A stretch of 64,000 nt of DNA from positions 2,779,673-2,843,672 of the forward strand of contig NZ_BAFN01000001.1 in assembly GCF_000949635.1 (NCBI RefSeq), read 5' to 3'. The first letter of the stretch is position 1. Every line of letters begins with the position of its first letter. Below, one piece after another: positions 9,121 to 17,665 of the stretch. The notes under the pieces were generated by a model. That model had not been told where the DNA came from and made no database searches. It worked only from the letters and a program-made list of their open reading frames with translations. A program made the position numbers and the translations under genes. The stretch is from Candidatus Brocadia sinica JPN1. Lineage in GTDB: Bacteria > Planctomycetota > Brocadiia > Brocadiales > Brocadiaceae.

Positions 9121-10191
9121 ATGCATTGTTTAAGCAAGCTGAAAGAAGAATTAAAAGGAGAAAAGGTAGATGGGTTTTTAGTCACCAATGAAGTCAATGT
9201 TCGTTATGTGACAAATTTTACCGGTTCTGAAAGTATTCTTTTAATTACACCAGATCATGATTATTTATTTACCGATTTTAGATATGTTGAGCAAGCCCGG
9301 CTGGATATTCCCTGGATTAAGATTGTAGAAAGAAAAGTTTCTTTAATAAAAACAATCTGTGGGAAATTAAAACGTCTTAATATCAAAAGTCTCTATGTTG
9401 AATCTTTGCATCTCACACTCGATCAGTATAATGAAATTATAAGTAATGTAAAAGGAATTCAGATTATTCCAACAAAAGGTATCATTGAAAAATATCGAAA
9501 ATGCAAAACGCGGGAAGAATTAGAAAAGATACGAACGGCCATTGATATAGCTGAAAGGGCGTATTATAGTATCCTAGAGGAGATTAAAATAGGTGTGTCA
9601 GAAAAAAGAATAGCAGATCTTTTGGAATTTGAAATCAGAAATTGTGGTGGTGGAAAAGGTTCTTTCGAAACAATTTGTGCTACAGGCCCCCGTGCTTCAC
9701 AGCCACATGCACGTACATCAGATCGAGAGATCCAAGAGAGGGATGCAATTTTAATAGACTGGGGTGTAAGCTTTCAGTTTTATAATTCCGACTTGACAAG
9801 GATTCGTTTCATGGATAAAATATCAGCCGAATTCAAGAAAATATATCAGATAGTGTTAGATGCACAACATTTTGCCATTGATAGTGTAAGGCCGGGTCAA
9901 ATGGCAAAAGATATTGATGGTGCTGCAAGGAACTATATTAAGAAAAAGGGATTTGGAAAATGCTTTGGCCATGGCGTAGGGCACGGCATCGGACTTGAAG
10001 TTCATGAGGGTCCCACGATAAATAGCAGAAGTAAAGAGATATTAGAAGAGGATATGATATTTACAATTGAACCTGGAATTTATATCCCAGGATGGGGAGG
10101 GGTGCGTATAGAAGATATGGTATTGGTAACTTCCGACGGTTGTGATGTTTTAAGTCGGGTACCAAAAAAGTTAACAGAAATAGTAATATAA
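9121..10191 (+). CDS. M24 metallopeptidase, Xaa-Pro aminopeptidase type
   Basis: 356 residues with the N-terminal creatinase-like domain (about 1-125) and the C-terminal pita-bread domain. Metal ligands are visible: DWG, the Asp in NSDLTRI, the His in GHGVGHGIGLEVHEGP, and the Glu residues in FTIEPGIYIPGWGGVRIED. It removes N-terminal residues before proline. It sits directly before accBC, as pepP-type genes often do in other bacteria. It is cytoplasmic; no signal peptide is seen. Confidence 0.88.
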   Translation: MHCLSKLKEELKGEKVDGFLVTNEVNVRYVTNFTGSESILLITPDHDYLFTDFRYVEQARLDIPWIKIVERKVSLIKTICGKLKRLNIKSLYVESLHLTLDQYNEIISNVKGIQIIPTKGIIEKYRKCKTREELEKIRTAIDIAERAYYSILEEIKIGVSEKRIADLLEFEIRNCGGGKGSFETICATGPRASQPHARTSDREIQERDAILIDWGVSFQFYNSDLTRIRFMDKISAEFKKIYQIVLDAQHFAIDSVRPGQMAKDIDGAARNYIKKKGFGKCFGHGVGHGIGLEVHEGPTINSRSKEILEEDMIFTIEPGIYIPGWGGVRIEDMVLVTSDGCDVLSRVPKKLTEIVI

Positions 10192-10405
10192 ACTAAAAAC
10201 CTCTAGAATACCTTTGCACAAATTACAAATTATTAAAAAACGTATCAGCATAATCCTTTTCTTTATTCCATCCCTTTTTCGTTTCATATTTCTCCACTCG
10301 GTTTTCTCCACTCGGTACATAACAAAGGTGTCCCGCTTACGCCGTAATAAATGATTTTGTTGGCTTTCCTGCTTAATGATTAAAATAAACTCCACAAAGG
10401 AATAA

Positions 10406-10876
10406 ATGATGAGCATTATAGACAAGGTAAAGCAGTTAATTTCAATTATGAATGAAAATGATTTATCTGAGATTGAAATTCAAGAAGATGTCACCAAAAT
10501 AAGGATTAAAAAAAGTGAGGTTGGATATACCCATACGATTTCACCGGTAACTGTTCCATCATTGCTTCATCCAAAACTCGAACAAGCGCACCCTTCACAG
10601 GCATTGCCAAAGGAAAGTGAAAATTTTGTAGAGATTATTTCACCTATGGTGGGCACATTCTATCGAGCTAGTGCACCAGGTGCAGACCCTTGTGTGAATG
10701 TAGGGGATTTTGTAAACGAAGAAACAGTTGTTTGTATTATTGAAGCAATGAAAATAATGAATGAAGTGAAAGCCGAGACTGTGGGTGAAATCATAGATGT
10801 GTATGTGAATGATGGGGAGGCAGTAGAATTTGGTCAGCCGTTATTTCGTGTTAAACCTTCTACAAAGGCGACATGA
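10406..10876 (+). CDS. accB: Biotin carboxyl carrier protein of acetyl-CoA carboxylase
   Basis: 156 residues. A helical N-terminal part and a Pro/Ser-rich linker are followed by the biotinyl domain, with EAMKIMNEV around residue 113; its Lys is biotinylated by BirA. The thumb region (SPMVGTFYRAS) is conserved. It carries biotin between AccC and the carboxyltransferase in the first step of fatty acid synthesis. accC follows 55 bases later. Two ATG codons lie in a row at 10406 and 10409; either may start. Confidence 0.93.
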   Translation: MMSIIDKVKQLISIMNENDLSEIEIQEDVTKIRIKKSEVGYTHTISPVTVPSLLHPKLEQAHPSQALPKESENFVEIISPMVGTFYRASAPGADPCVNVGDFVNEETVVCIIEAMKIMNEVKAETVGEIIDVYVNDGEAVEFGQPLFRVKPSTKAT

Positions 10877-10931
10877 GAGAATGGTCTTTTTTGTATGAAA
10901 ACCAATGAATGACTGAGGGATACCGAGTATT

Positions 10932-12284
10932 ATGTTTTCCAGGATAATGATTGCAAATCGAGGTGAGATTGCTTTAAGAATTATTAGGGCATGTCGCGAG
11001 ATGGGTATTGAAACGGTGGTAATCTGTTCGAAGTCGGATGAAAATGCCATGTACTTAAAGCAAGCCGACATTACCGTATGTGTCGGTCCGCCTGAAGCGG
11101 AGGGAAGTTATTTAAACATTCCGAGTATTATTAGTGCTGCTGAGATAACCGACATTGAGGCTATTCATCCAGGATATGGTTTTTTATCAGAGGTTGGGCA
11201 TTTTGCCGAAGTGTGTGAATCTTCCAAGATAGTATTTATTGGCCCCCGATCAGAAACTTTGAAAAAACTTGGAAATAAGACCGAGGCAAGAAAAATTGCC
11301 ATTGCTAATAAAGTACCCGTAGTTCCCGGTAGTGAGTCAGTTATAAAAAGTCAGCAACAAGCGCTGGATGTGGCACATAAGATCGGGTATCCTGTAATTA
11401 TTAAAGCTTCTTCGGGTGGCGGTGGACGTGGGATGCGTGTTGCACATAATGATATAAGCCTTGTAAATTCACTGGCAGTTGCACAACGGGAAGCCGAAGC
11501 GGCTTTTAAGGACCCATCCATTTATATAGAAAAATACATAGAGGATACGCGCCATATAGAAGTGCAAATATTTGGAGATAATTATGGTAATATTGTTCAT
11601 CTGGGTGAGCGGGATTGTACATTACAGCGCAGACATCAAAAACTTGTCGAAGAATCCCCTTCTCCTAATATTACTGAGCGCTTGCGTGAGGAAATATGCA
11701 AGGCTGCAATTAAGATTGCGAGAGCTGTACATTACACAAATGCGGGTACAGTTGAGTTTCTCGTCGACAAGCAGGGGAATTTCTATTTTATAGAAGTAAA
11801 TACCCGCTTACAAGTTGAACATCCTGTTACCGAGATGGTTACCGGCATCGATTTAGTCAAGCAGCAAATAAGGATTGCTTATGGTGAACGGTTAAATATA
11901 AAACAGAAAAAGGTAAGACCCCGTGGTGTTTCGATAGAATGCCGTATCAATGCCGAAGACCCACAAAATGGGTTTAGACCTCAACCGGGAAAGATTAGAA
12001 TATATAATCCTCCTGGTGGGCGGGGAGTTCGGGTTGATTCTCATGTGCACGCTGGCTACGAGATTCCTCCTTACTATGATTCTTTGATTTCAAAATTAAT
12101 TGTTCATCAAAAGACGAGAGAAGAAGCCATTGCTTGTATGAAACGGGCGTTGAGTGAATATGTAATTGAAGGTGTTAAAACAACCATTCCATTAGATTTG
12201 GAGCTCATTTCACATCCTCAATTTGCGAGCGGAGCTATAAATACTCTTTTTGTGGAAAATCTCTTGTCAAAAGGCCAGCATTAG
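10932..12284 (+). CDS. accC: Biotin carboxylase subunit of acetyl-CoA carboxylase
   Basis: 450 residues, the standard AccC length. The N-terminal domain ([17 protein letters not shown]), the ATP-grasp glycine loop ([12 protein letters not shown]) and the biotin-carboxylase signature ([14 protein letters not shown]) are all intact. It carboxylates the biotin on AccB using ATP and bicarbonate. It is in an operon with accB. No carboxyltransferase genes are in the window. Confidence 0.95.
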   Translation: MFSRIMIANRGEIALRIIRACREMGIETVVICSKSDENAMYLKQADITVCVGPPEAEGSYLNIPSIISAAEITDIEAIHPGYGFLSEVGHFAEVCESSKIVFIGPRSETLKKLGNKTEARKIAIANKVPVVPGSESVIKSQQQALDVAHKIGYPVIIKASSGGGGRGMRVAHNDISLVNSLAVAQREAEAAFKDPSIYIEKYIEDTRHIEVQIFGDNYGNIVHLGERDCTLQRRHQKLVEESPSPNITERLREEICKAAIKIARAVHYTNAGTVEFLVDKQGNFYFIEVNTRLQVEHPVTEMVTGIDLVKQQIRIAYGERLNIKQKKVRPRGVSIECRINAEDPQNGFRPQPGKIRIYNPPGGRGVRVDSHVHAGYEIPPYYDSLISKLIVHQKTREEAIACMKRALSEYVIEGVKTTIPLDLELISHPQFASGAINTLFVENLLSKGQH

Positions 12285-12307
12285 TTTCACGGTAAATGAA
12301 TTTTTTC

Positions 12308-12336
12308 TTGACACTATTAAAAAAGCATGCTAATTT
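12308..12336 (+). promoter_or_regulatory. Candidate sigma-70 promoter in the gap before the anammox cytochrome operon
   Basis: TTGACA (12308-12313), a 17-base spacer, then TAATTT (12331-12336). It would give a leader of about 300 bases before the gene at 12643. The remaining part of the 12285-12642 gap holds two copies of CATGCGGTTT (near 12402 and 12460) but no gene. Confidence 0.4.
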
Positions 12337-12642
12337 ATTCTTCCTTTTGTGTGTGCTACATTATATTTTCAGAGACAGGGCGATTAGACTAATCTTAACT
12401 CATGCGGTTTGGCCAAGGAAATAATTTCTGAAAATACCAATTGTTTTAACTTCAACTGTCATGCGGTTTCTATACTACGAATAATCAATAATTTAGAAAA
12501 GAATGCCGATAACTCGAATGCTATGCGTGATGTATAAAATTCGAGGTTTGAATGTTATTATGACATAAGAGAGCGAAAATGTTGTAGCTTGCATAGTGGT
12601 GTTTGTTATTTATTTTCTTTGGTACAGGAAAGGAGATTGGAA

Positions 12643-13353
12643 ATGTTGGGCAGTAGGAAAGCCGTATATTTTTTGGGGGGTATTGTAGTTTCTGTTTTTT
12701 CATTAACTTTTTCACTACCTGCTATGTTAACTGGCGCAGAATATGTTAGCAATAGTGGATGTAAATGCCATATGGGAAAAGGTTGTTATGAGGGTGAAGA
12801 ATATAAAGAAAGATTGCACTCCAATACTTGGGAAAAGAGGTTGAAGGGAACACCCGATGCTGAAAATCCAGATTGCTTGAAATGCCATGCAACCGCATAT
12901 GGTGAGAAGATTGCGGAGGCTGGCAAAAAGTATTTGCCCAATGTGCAATGCGAGGCCTGTCATGGTGCTGGTTCTGAGTATAAAAAGGTAAAAGAGAATT
13001 ACGAAGGTAAGGGAAAGGATGCTTTCAAAGAATTATTAAAAAAGGATCCTCTTATGGCCAGGAAAGTGCAATACGATGCTGGCCTGATTGTGGCTGGTAT
13101 TAACGGTCCTGCCACTGTTAAAGAACAATGCTTGAAATGCCACTGGGAAACAAAAGACGATAAGAATAAGTGCCCCAAAACGGATAAGGTTATGGACTAT
13201 AAAGATTACTTTAAGAAAGATGATCATCGTGACAATGATGAAATCGATGATGTAATAAAAAAGATGTCCCCTGAGGATAAGAAAAAATGGGCGGCATTAT
13301 TGCCAAAGGATGAGATTCTTAATACACCATTAAAACCAAAGAAAAAGGAATAA
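12643..13353 (+). CDS. Tetraheme cytochrome c with contracted CKCH heme site, likely electron donor to hydrazine synthase
   Basis: 236 residues, secreted (signal peptide about 1-31). Four heme sites: CKCH at residues 40-43, CLKCH at 78-82, CEACH at 103-107 and CLKCH at 163-167. The first has only one residue between the cysteines. This matches the Kuenenia tetraheme protein of the hydrazine synthase cluster (kuste2854, KsTH), shown to hold heme on a CKCH motif and to exchange electrons with hydrazine synthase. The ATG at 12643 is preceded by AAAGGAG; the longer frame is rejected because it would bury the signal peptide. The C-terminal third is Lys/Asp-rich without hemes. It is first in a cytochrome operon. 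Confidence 0.9.
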   Translation: MLGSRKAVYFLGGIVVSVFSLTFSLPAMLTGAEYVSNSGCKCHMGKGCYEGEEYKERLHSNTWEKRLKGTPDAENPDCLKCHATAYGEKIAEAGKKYLPNVQCEACHGAGSEYKKVKENYEGKGKDAFKELLKKDPLMARKVQYDAGLIVAGINGPATVKEQCLKCHWETKDDKNKCPKTDKVMDYKDYFKKDDHRDNDEIDDVIKKMSPEDKKKWAALLPKDEILNTPLKPKKKE

Positions 13354-13374
13354 CTCTTTAAGCTTAAGAGTTAT
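13350..13374 (+). other. Near-palindromic hairpin between the first two cytochrome genes
   Basis: ATAACTCTT (13350-13358) pairs with AAGAGTTAT (13366-13374) around a 7-base loop and includes the stop codon of the tetraheme gene. No T-run follows. It may stabilise or process the mRNA and set different protein levels rather than terminate. Confidence 0.5.
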
Positions 13375-13394
13375 GGCTGGGGAGGATTCCGTAG

Positions 13395-14447
13395 ATGGGT
13401 TATAAGTCAGAAAAAAAATTGATATTGGGAACTTTATCAGTTTTTATGAAATGTAGATTATCTGTATTTTTGGTTGTAAGTATAGCCATTATTGGCCTAT
13501 CGCCTGCGGTATCGACTGCAGGCGATAATGGGCCATGTCTCGAATGTCACACGAATCTGGATAAATTAAAGGTCGCAGAAAAGGCAAAAATAGAGCCTAT
13601 CACAGGGGAAATTAAAGTTGTTTCTTTGCTTATTGATGAAACGATTTTTAAGACGACAGCGCATGGGGGAGAAGATTTTTTCTGCACTGATTGTCATCAA
13701 GACCTAGATGGCGCAGATTTATCGGAAGGCCATAAGCCCAATTTAAAGCCGGTTGACTGTATAACTTTTTGTCACGATGATCCGGCAGATGAGTATCTGC
13801 AAAGCAGTCATGTCAAGTTGATGAAAGAGAACACCAAGGATGTACCTACTTGTAAAGATTGTCATTTTGGTTTAACATATCGTTTCACTCCAGTTGGAGA
13901 GAAATCCCCAATGTATGTGCCTAGGGGTACAGATCCGTTGCATAGAAAATTAACAATCCAATCTTGTGGCTCATGCCACCAAGATTATCTTGATAGCTAT
14001 AAAAATAACGCACATGGTCAAGTTACTGCATTAGGGCATACGACGACAGATGTGCCTGTATGTTTTGATTGTCATGGAAAGCATAAAATATTAAACTCGT
14101 CTGAACCCGAATCCAAAGTTGGAAAAGAAAAGATTTTAGAAACATGTGGAAGCTGCCATGCTAATGCAAATGCAAGTTTTGTTAAACACATTGAACATCC
14201 TCAGATAAAGAACATCAAATATTATAAAACTCTGCTTACTGCATTAAAAAATGCGCGTAACGATCCGGAAAACCTTAAAAAAGTTCTTAAAAACCCACAG
14301 ACAATTTTATGTATAGTGTTTGTGATGTACATTGGAATACTGGGATTCACATTTTCGTCTTTCGGACTCCATTCATTGCTAACTTGGTTCGCGACAGCAC
14401 GAGACGAGCATAAGAGAAAGGGGCATGCTAATGAGGAGCACCACTAA
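13395..14447 (+). CDS. Seven-heme cytochrome c with C-terminal membrane anchor (electron-transfer module)
   Basis: 350 residues. A signal peptide lies around 18-42. Heme motifs are CLECH (48), CTDCH (97), CITFCH (122-127), CKDCH (153), CGSCH (191), CFDCH (223) and CGSCH (251). The third has three residues between the cysteines (CX3CH), so I count seven hemes if it is functional. A hydrophobic helix at about 304-327 should anchor the C terminus, with a His-rich tail inside. It overlaps the next gene, a cytochrome b. By position it corresponds to the middle gene of the Kuenenia kuste2854-2856 module, thought to carry electrons from quinol toward hydrazine synthase. Confidence 0.85.
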   Translation: MGYKSEKKLILGTLSVFMKCRLSVFLVVSIAIIGLSPAVSTAGDNGPCLECHTNLDKLKVAEKAKIEPITGEIKVVSLLIDETIFKTTAHGGEDFFCTDCHQDLDGADLSEGHKPNLKPVDCITFCHDDPADEYLQSSHVKLMKENTKDVPTCKDCHFGLTYRFTPVGEKSPMYVPRGTDPLHRKLTIQSCGSCHQDYLDSYKNNAHGQVTALGHTTTDVPVCFDCHGKHKILNSSEPESKVGKEKILETCGSCHANANASFVKHIEHPQIKNIKYYKTLLTALKNARNDPENLKKVLKNPQTILCIVFVMYIGILGFTFSSFGLHSLLTWFATARDEHKRKGHANEEHH

Positions 14448-15276
14448 CTATTTAAGATTTAGTTTTTTTCATAGATTTTGCCATTTTTTGATCATTATCA
14501 GTTTTTTTGGTCTTGTCTTAACCGGGATGCCATTGGCTTTTCGGGGCTACGATTGGTCGAAATGGTTATATGAATTATTTGGAGGATACCCAACAGCGGG
14601 GTTTATCCATCGTATTTGCGCCTTAATAACTTTTTTTGCTGCGTTTATTCATTTTTTGTTTTTATTCGTCAGTATATCAGTTAAGAAGAAAAAAGGGTTT
14701 TTCTGGGGGCCGAATTCGTTGCTCATACAGCCCAGAGACATATTTGATATCGTGGGCGATCTCAAATGGTTCCTTGGTATTGGAAAGCGTCCCGATTTTG
14801 ATCGGTGGATTTACTGGGAAAAGTTTGAGTATTTGTCGCTGATGTGGGGAACATTGGTGATGGCTCTAACTGGACTGATTCTCTGGTTTCCAGTACAGTT
14901 CACAAAAATTATACCGGTTTCAATTGCAAGCATTGTAGATCTTCCCAGCATAGCATTGATCATCCATAGGTATGAGGCAATCCTTGCCGCTGGTTTTATC
15001 TTTACTATCCATTTTTTCCATACTCATCTACTTCCTGAAAAAATGCCTGTTGATGAAGCAATCTTCACGGGGAGTATAACGGAGGAGGAATTTAGACACG
15101 AACGTCTAAATCAATTCAAAAGGTTGGAAAATCAAAGACAGTTGCATGATTTTAAAGTTGCCCCTCCGTCTCTTTTTGTAAGTTTTCTAACCAGGCTTTT
15201 TGCTGTGCCTATTTTGATCACAGGTCTCATCATGGTAGGTTTTATGTTTACAGCACTCATCGTTTGGGCTATCTAA
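14431..15276 (+). CDS. Membrane cytochrome b subunit of the electron-transfer module
   Basis: 281 residues with about five membrane helices (near 10-30, 55-80, 140-160, 185-205 and 255-280). Conserved His residues lie in the first four (FFHRFCHF, FIHRICAL, LIIHRYEA, IHFFHTH) and suit two b hemes, as in NarI/FdnI-type cytochrome b. It probably takes electrons from quinol and hands them to the seven-heme cytochrome. The ATG at 14431 is preferred to 14425 because AAAGGGG lies seven bases before it. It overlaps the end of the upstream gene by 17 bases, so translation is likely coupled. Confidence 0.85.
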   Translation: MRSTTNYLRFSFFHRFCHFLIIISFFGLVLTGMPLAFRGYDWSKWLYELFGGYPTAGFIHRICALITFFAAFIHFLFLFVSISVKKKKGFFWGPNSLLIQPRDIFDIVGDLKWFLGIGKRPDFDRWIYWEKFEYLSLMWGTLVMALTGLILWFPVQFTKIIPVSIASIVDLPSIALIIHRYEAILAAGFIFTIHFFHTHLLPEKMPVDEAIFTGSITEEEFRHERLNQFKRLENQRQLHDFKVAPPSLFVSFLTRLFAVPILITGLIMVGFMFTALIVWAI

Positions 15277-15371
15277 AATTTGGTTGTTGACAATTCTATA
15301 GGCAAGCAAATTATAATTGTTGCGTCTTTGCAGGTTCTGAAAGTCAAATAGTGCTTTTGTAAAGGTTGAAT

Positions 15372-16763
15372 ATGGCCTACAGAGTTCTAATTGCGGATGA
15401 TGAAGAACGTATGCGCCGTGTGCTTGCTATGGTTTTTGAAGAAATGGATGATGTTAAGGTCATTACCGCAAGTAACAGTTCGACAACCTTAGATTACTTG
15501 GACAAAGAGCGTTTTCATCTTCTTATTACGGATTTAAAAGTACAAGAAATGGGAAGGCTTGAGTTCCTGCGAGCAATTAAAAATAAAGCCCCAGATCTCC
15601 CAATTATAGTTCTAACCGCATACGGTTCAGTTGTGTCCGCTATCGACGCTATGAAAGAAGGTGTTTTTGATTATTTAACCACGCCTTTCGAAAAAGATAT
15701 TCTTAAATTAGCCGTAAAGAGAGCTCTGAAAATAAGCTCTTTGACAATTGAAAATAAATATCTGCGTCAGGAGCTTGAATCTCAGTATAATTTTGGAAAT
15801 ATCATAGGTAATGCTCCCCAGGTACTTGAGGCATTACGATTGGTAGGGGAGGTATCAAAAACTGATTCAACCGTGTTGATATCAGGAGAAAGTGGTACTG
15901 GAAAAGAGCTGATTGCTCGCGCCATTCATTACAACAGCGATCGGGCGTGCGGCCCTTTGATTGCGCTGAACTGCGCTGCAATACCAGAAAATTTATTGGA
16001 AAGCGAGTTGTTTGGCTATGAAAAAGGCGCTTTTACTAGCGCAGAAAAAACAAAAAAGGGACGTTTTGAGTTAGCTGTTGGTGGTACTTTTTTCATGGAC
16101 GAGATATCAGAAATGAGTCTGGCAGTTCAAGCAAAAGTTTTACGTGTTATTGAAGCTAAAGAACTGGAACGTTTAGGGGGGACCGAAACGGTAAAGGTTG
16201 ATTTAAGGATTATTTGCGCTACCAACAAAAATCTGGAGGATTTAGTAAAATCTGGGAAATTTAGAGAAGATTTGTATTATAGGATAAGTGTCTTCCCGAT
16301 TACATTAACACCGCTTAGAGAACGAAGAGAAGATATCATTCCTTTAAGCAAACATTTCTTAAAACGCTTTTCAACTAAAATGGGAAAAGCACCCATTTCA
16401 TTGAGCAAAGAGGTGGAAAGATTGTTTATGATGCATAAATGGGAAGGTAACATAAGGGAATTGCAAAATGTTATAGAACGTGCGGTAATATTATGCAAGG
16501 GTAATGCAATAACCTCAGAACACTTGCCAATATCAATAATGAAGGGCACGCCTTTTATCGAAAAGGATAGATTGGATACTTCAGAAAAATCAGTCTCATT
16601 TGATATACCACCGCATGGTTTATCCCTTGATGCCTTGGAGAAACAACTGGTTACTCAAGCGCTGGAAAAAAGCAAAAACAATAAGACAAAAGCTGCTAAG
16701 TTATTGGGGTTAACAAGGGGCACATTTCGTTATAGATTACAAAAATATGGTTTGACAAATTAA
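15372..16763 (+). CDS. NtrC-family sigma-54-dependent response regulator with atypical motifs
   Basis: 463 residues from the ATG at 15372: receiver (1-120), AAA+ (about 143-380) and a C-terminal Fis-type helix-turn-helix (NNKTKAAKLLGLTRGTFRYRL). Walker A is GESGTGKE (172-179) and Walker B is FMDE (241-244). The receiver has the Asp pair (9-10), the phosphorylation site Asp54 and Thr82. The invariant Lys before Pro105 is replaced by Thr104. The sigma-54 contact loop reads GAFTSA instead of GAFTGA. No sensor kinase gene is nearby. Lying between the electron-transfer genes and hydrazine synthase, it may regulate that cluster, but I see no convincing -24/-12 promoter. Confidence 0.88.
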   Translation: MAYRVLIADDEERMRRVLAMVFEEMDDVKVITASNSSTTLDYLDKERFHLLITDLKVQEMGRLEFLRAIKNKAPDLPIIVLTAYGSVVSAIDAMKEGVFDYLTTPFEKDILKLAVKRALKISSLTIENKYLRQELESQYNFGNIIGNAPQVLEALRLVGEVSKTDSTVLISGESGTGKELIARAIHYNSDRACGPLIALNCAAIPENLLESELFGYEKGAFTSAEKTKKGRFELAVGGTFFMDEISEMSLAVQAKVLRVIEAKELERLGGTETVKVDLRIICATNKNLEDLVKSGKFREDLYYRISVFPITLTPLRERREDIIPLSKHFLKRFSTKMGKAPISLSKEVERLFMMHKWEGNIRELQNVIERAVILCKGNAITSEHLPISIMKGTPFIEKDRLDTSEKSVSFDIPPHGLSLDALEKQLVTQALEKSKNNKTKAAKLLGLTRGTFRYRLQKYGLTN

Positions 16764-16952
16764 CGAAGATAAATTTCTGCCTTTGTCGATGAGTTCTGAG
16801 ACTGATTTCAGAAAATCAATGTGTTGTAGTCAAAAATTTAGCGAAGGGACATGTTTTTTGGCTGATTACAACCGTTCCTTGCAAACGATGGATTTTGAAG
16901 TTAGAGATGCTGAGGTTTGTTAAGTTATTTTGTGCTAATACATTGCGTGAAT

Positions 16953-16982
16953 TTGTGTTACCTATGTAATATTTGGTATAGT
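16953..16982 (+). promoter_or_regulatory. Candidate sigma-70 promoter for the hydrazine synthase operon
   Basis: TTGTGT (16953-16958), an 18-base spacer ending in TGG, and TATAGT (16977-16982), about 84 bases before the Cys-rich gene. The element TTGTGCTAA occurs twice nearby (16929 and 16983). The rest of 16764-16952 shows nothing I can name. Confidence 0.4.
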
Positions 16983-17065
16983 TTGTGCTAACTTAGAGTA
17001 GGTTTTTCACGAGGTACTTTACGAGATTAGAAGATAACCAACTATGAAAGGGGGTGAGAAGAGTT

Positions 17066-17608
17066 ATGAAGAGGAGCATTTTATTAGCAGCCGGTATTTT
17101 TAGTATTTTTATTTCAGGGGCACAGTCTGTTTTTGCAGCTTGGGATAAACCCTGTGATAAAAGACAGATTTTAGAGGCGTATTGGTGTGATGCTTGCAAA
17201 GAAGTTAGAGAATTTAACGAATGTTCTGAGATAGGGTATATCTGGGACTTTGCAAAACATCGAGCTGCGGGTGACAAAACACATACTGATTTACCTACCT
17301 GTTGGGCCTGTCAGAAGATTGCTTATAGTTGTGTAAACACTAACTGTAAGAAATATGGCGTGTGTATGCCAGCTCCTGGGGCTTGTGATGAGTGCGGTGA
17401 TGACATTACAAGTAAAAAAATTTGGGCAAGGGCATTATTCAAATGTCCAAAGTGTGGCAAGGAGGTTCCAGAGGCGGGTAAGGGTTTTACAACTATAAAG
17501 GGGCGATATGCGCCGCAAATCGAAAAGGCCGGTGATTGTGAGACGTGCGGAGTACCCTTAGAGGTCATTTGCACAAAATCAGGCACATGTCCGCATGTGA
17601 CTAAATAG
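17066..17608 (+). CDS. Exported Cys-rich protein encoded just before hydrazine synthase
   Basis: About 180 residues from the ATG at 17066, which follows a strong AAAGGGGGTG. A signal peptide (about 1-24, ending SVFA/A) is followed by some 20 cysteines arranged largely as CxxC pairs: CDAC, CWAC, CDECG, CPKCG and CETCG. There is no CXXCH, so it is not a c-type cytochrome; zinc or Fe-S binding, or a thiol-redox or heme-delivery role, is possible. I do not recognise a named family. It ends only 57 bases before the first hydrazine synthase gene, so co-expression and an assembly role are reasonable guesses. Confidence 0.75.
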   Translation: MKRSILLAAGIFSIFISGAQSVFAAWDKPCDKRQILEAYWCDACKEVREFNECSEIGYIWDFAKHRAAGDKTHTDLPTCWACQKIAYSCVNTNCKKYGVCMPAPGACDECGDDITSKKIWARALFKCPKCGKEVPEAGKGFTTIKGRYAPQIEKAGDCETCGVPLEVICTKSGTCPHVTK

Positions 17609-17665
17609 TTGTGTTTTATATCATAGAAGTTATTGATTATACGATTTAGGAGGGAAGGAAGAGCG

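Noticed and set aside
16764-17065. A sigma-54 promoter before hydrazine synthase to match the nearby regulator
   Set aside because: I found no convincing GG...GC pair at -24/-12; TTGTGCTAATACATTGC has too many mismatches.
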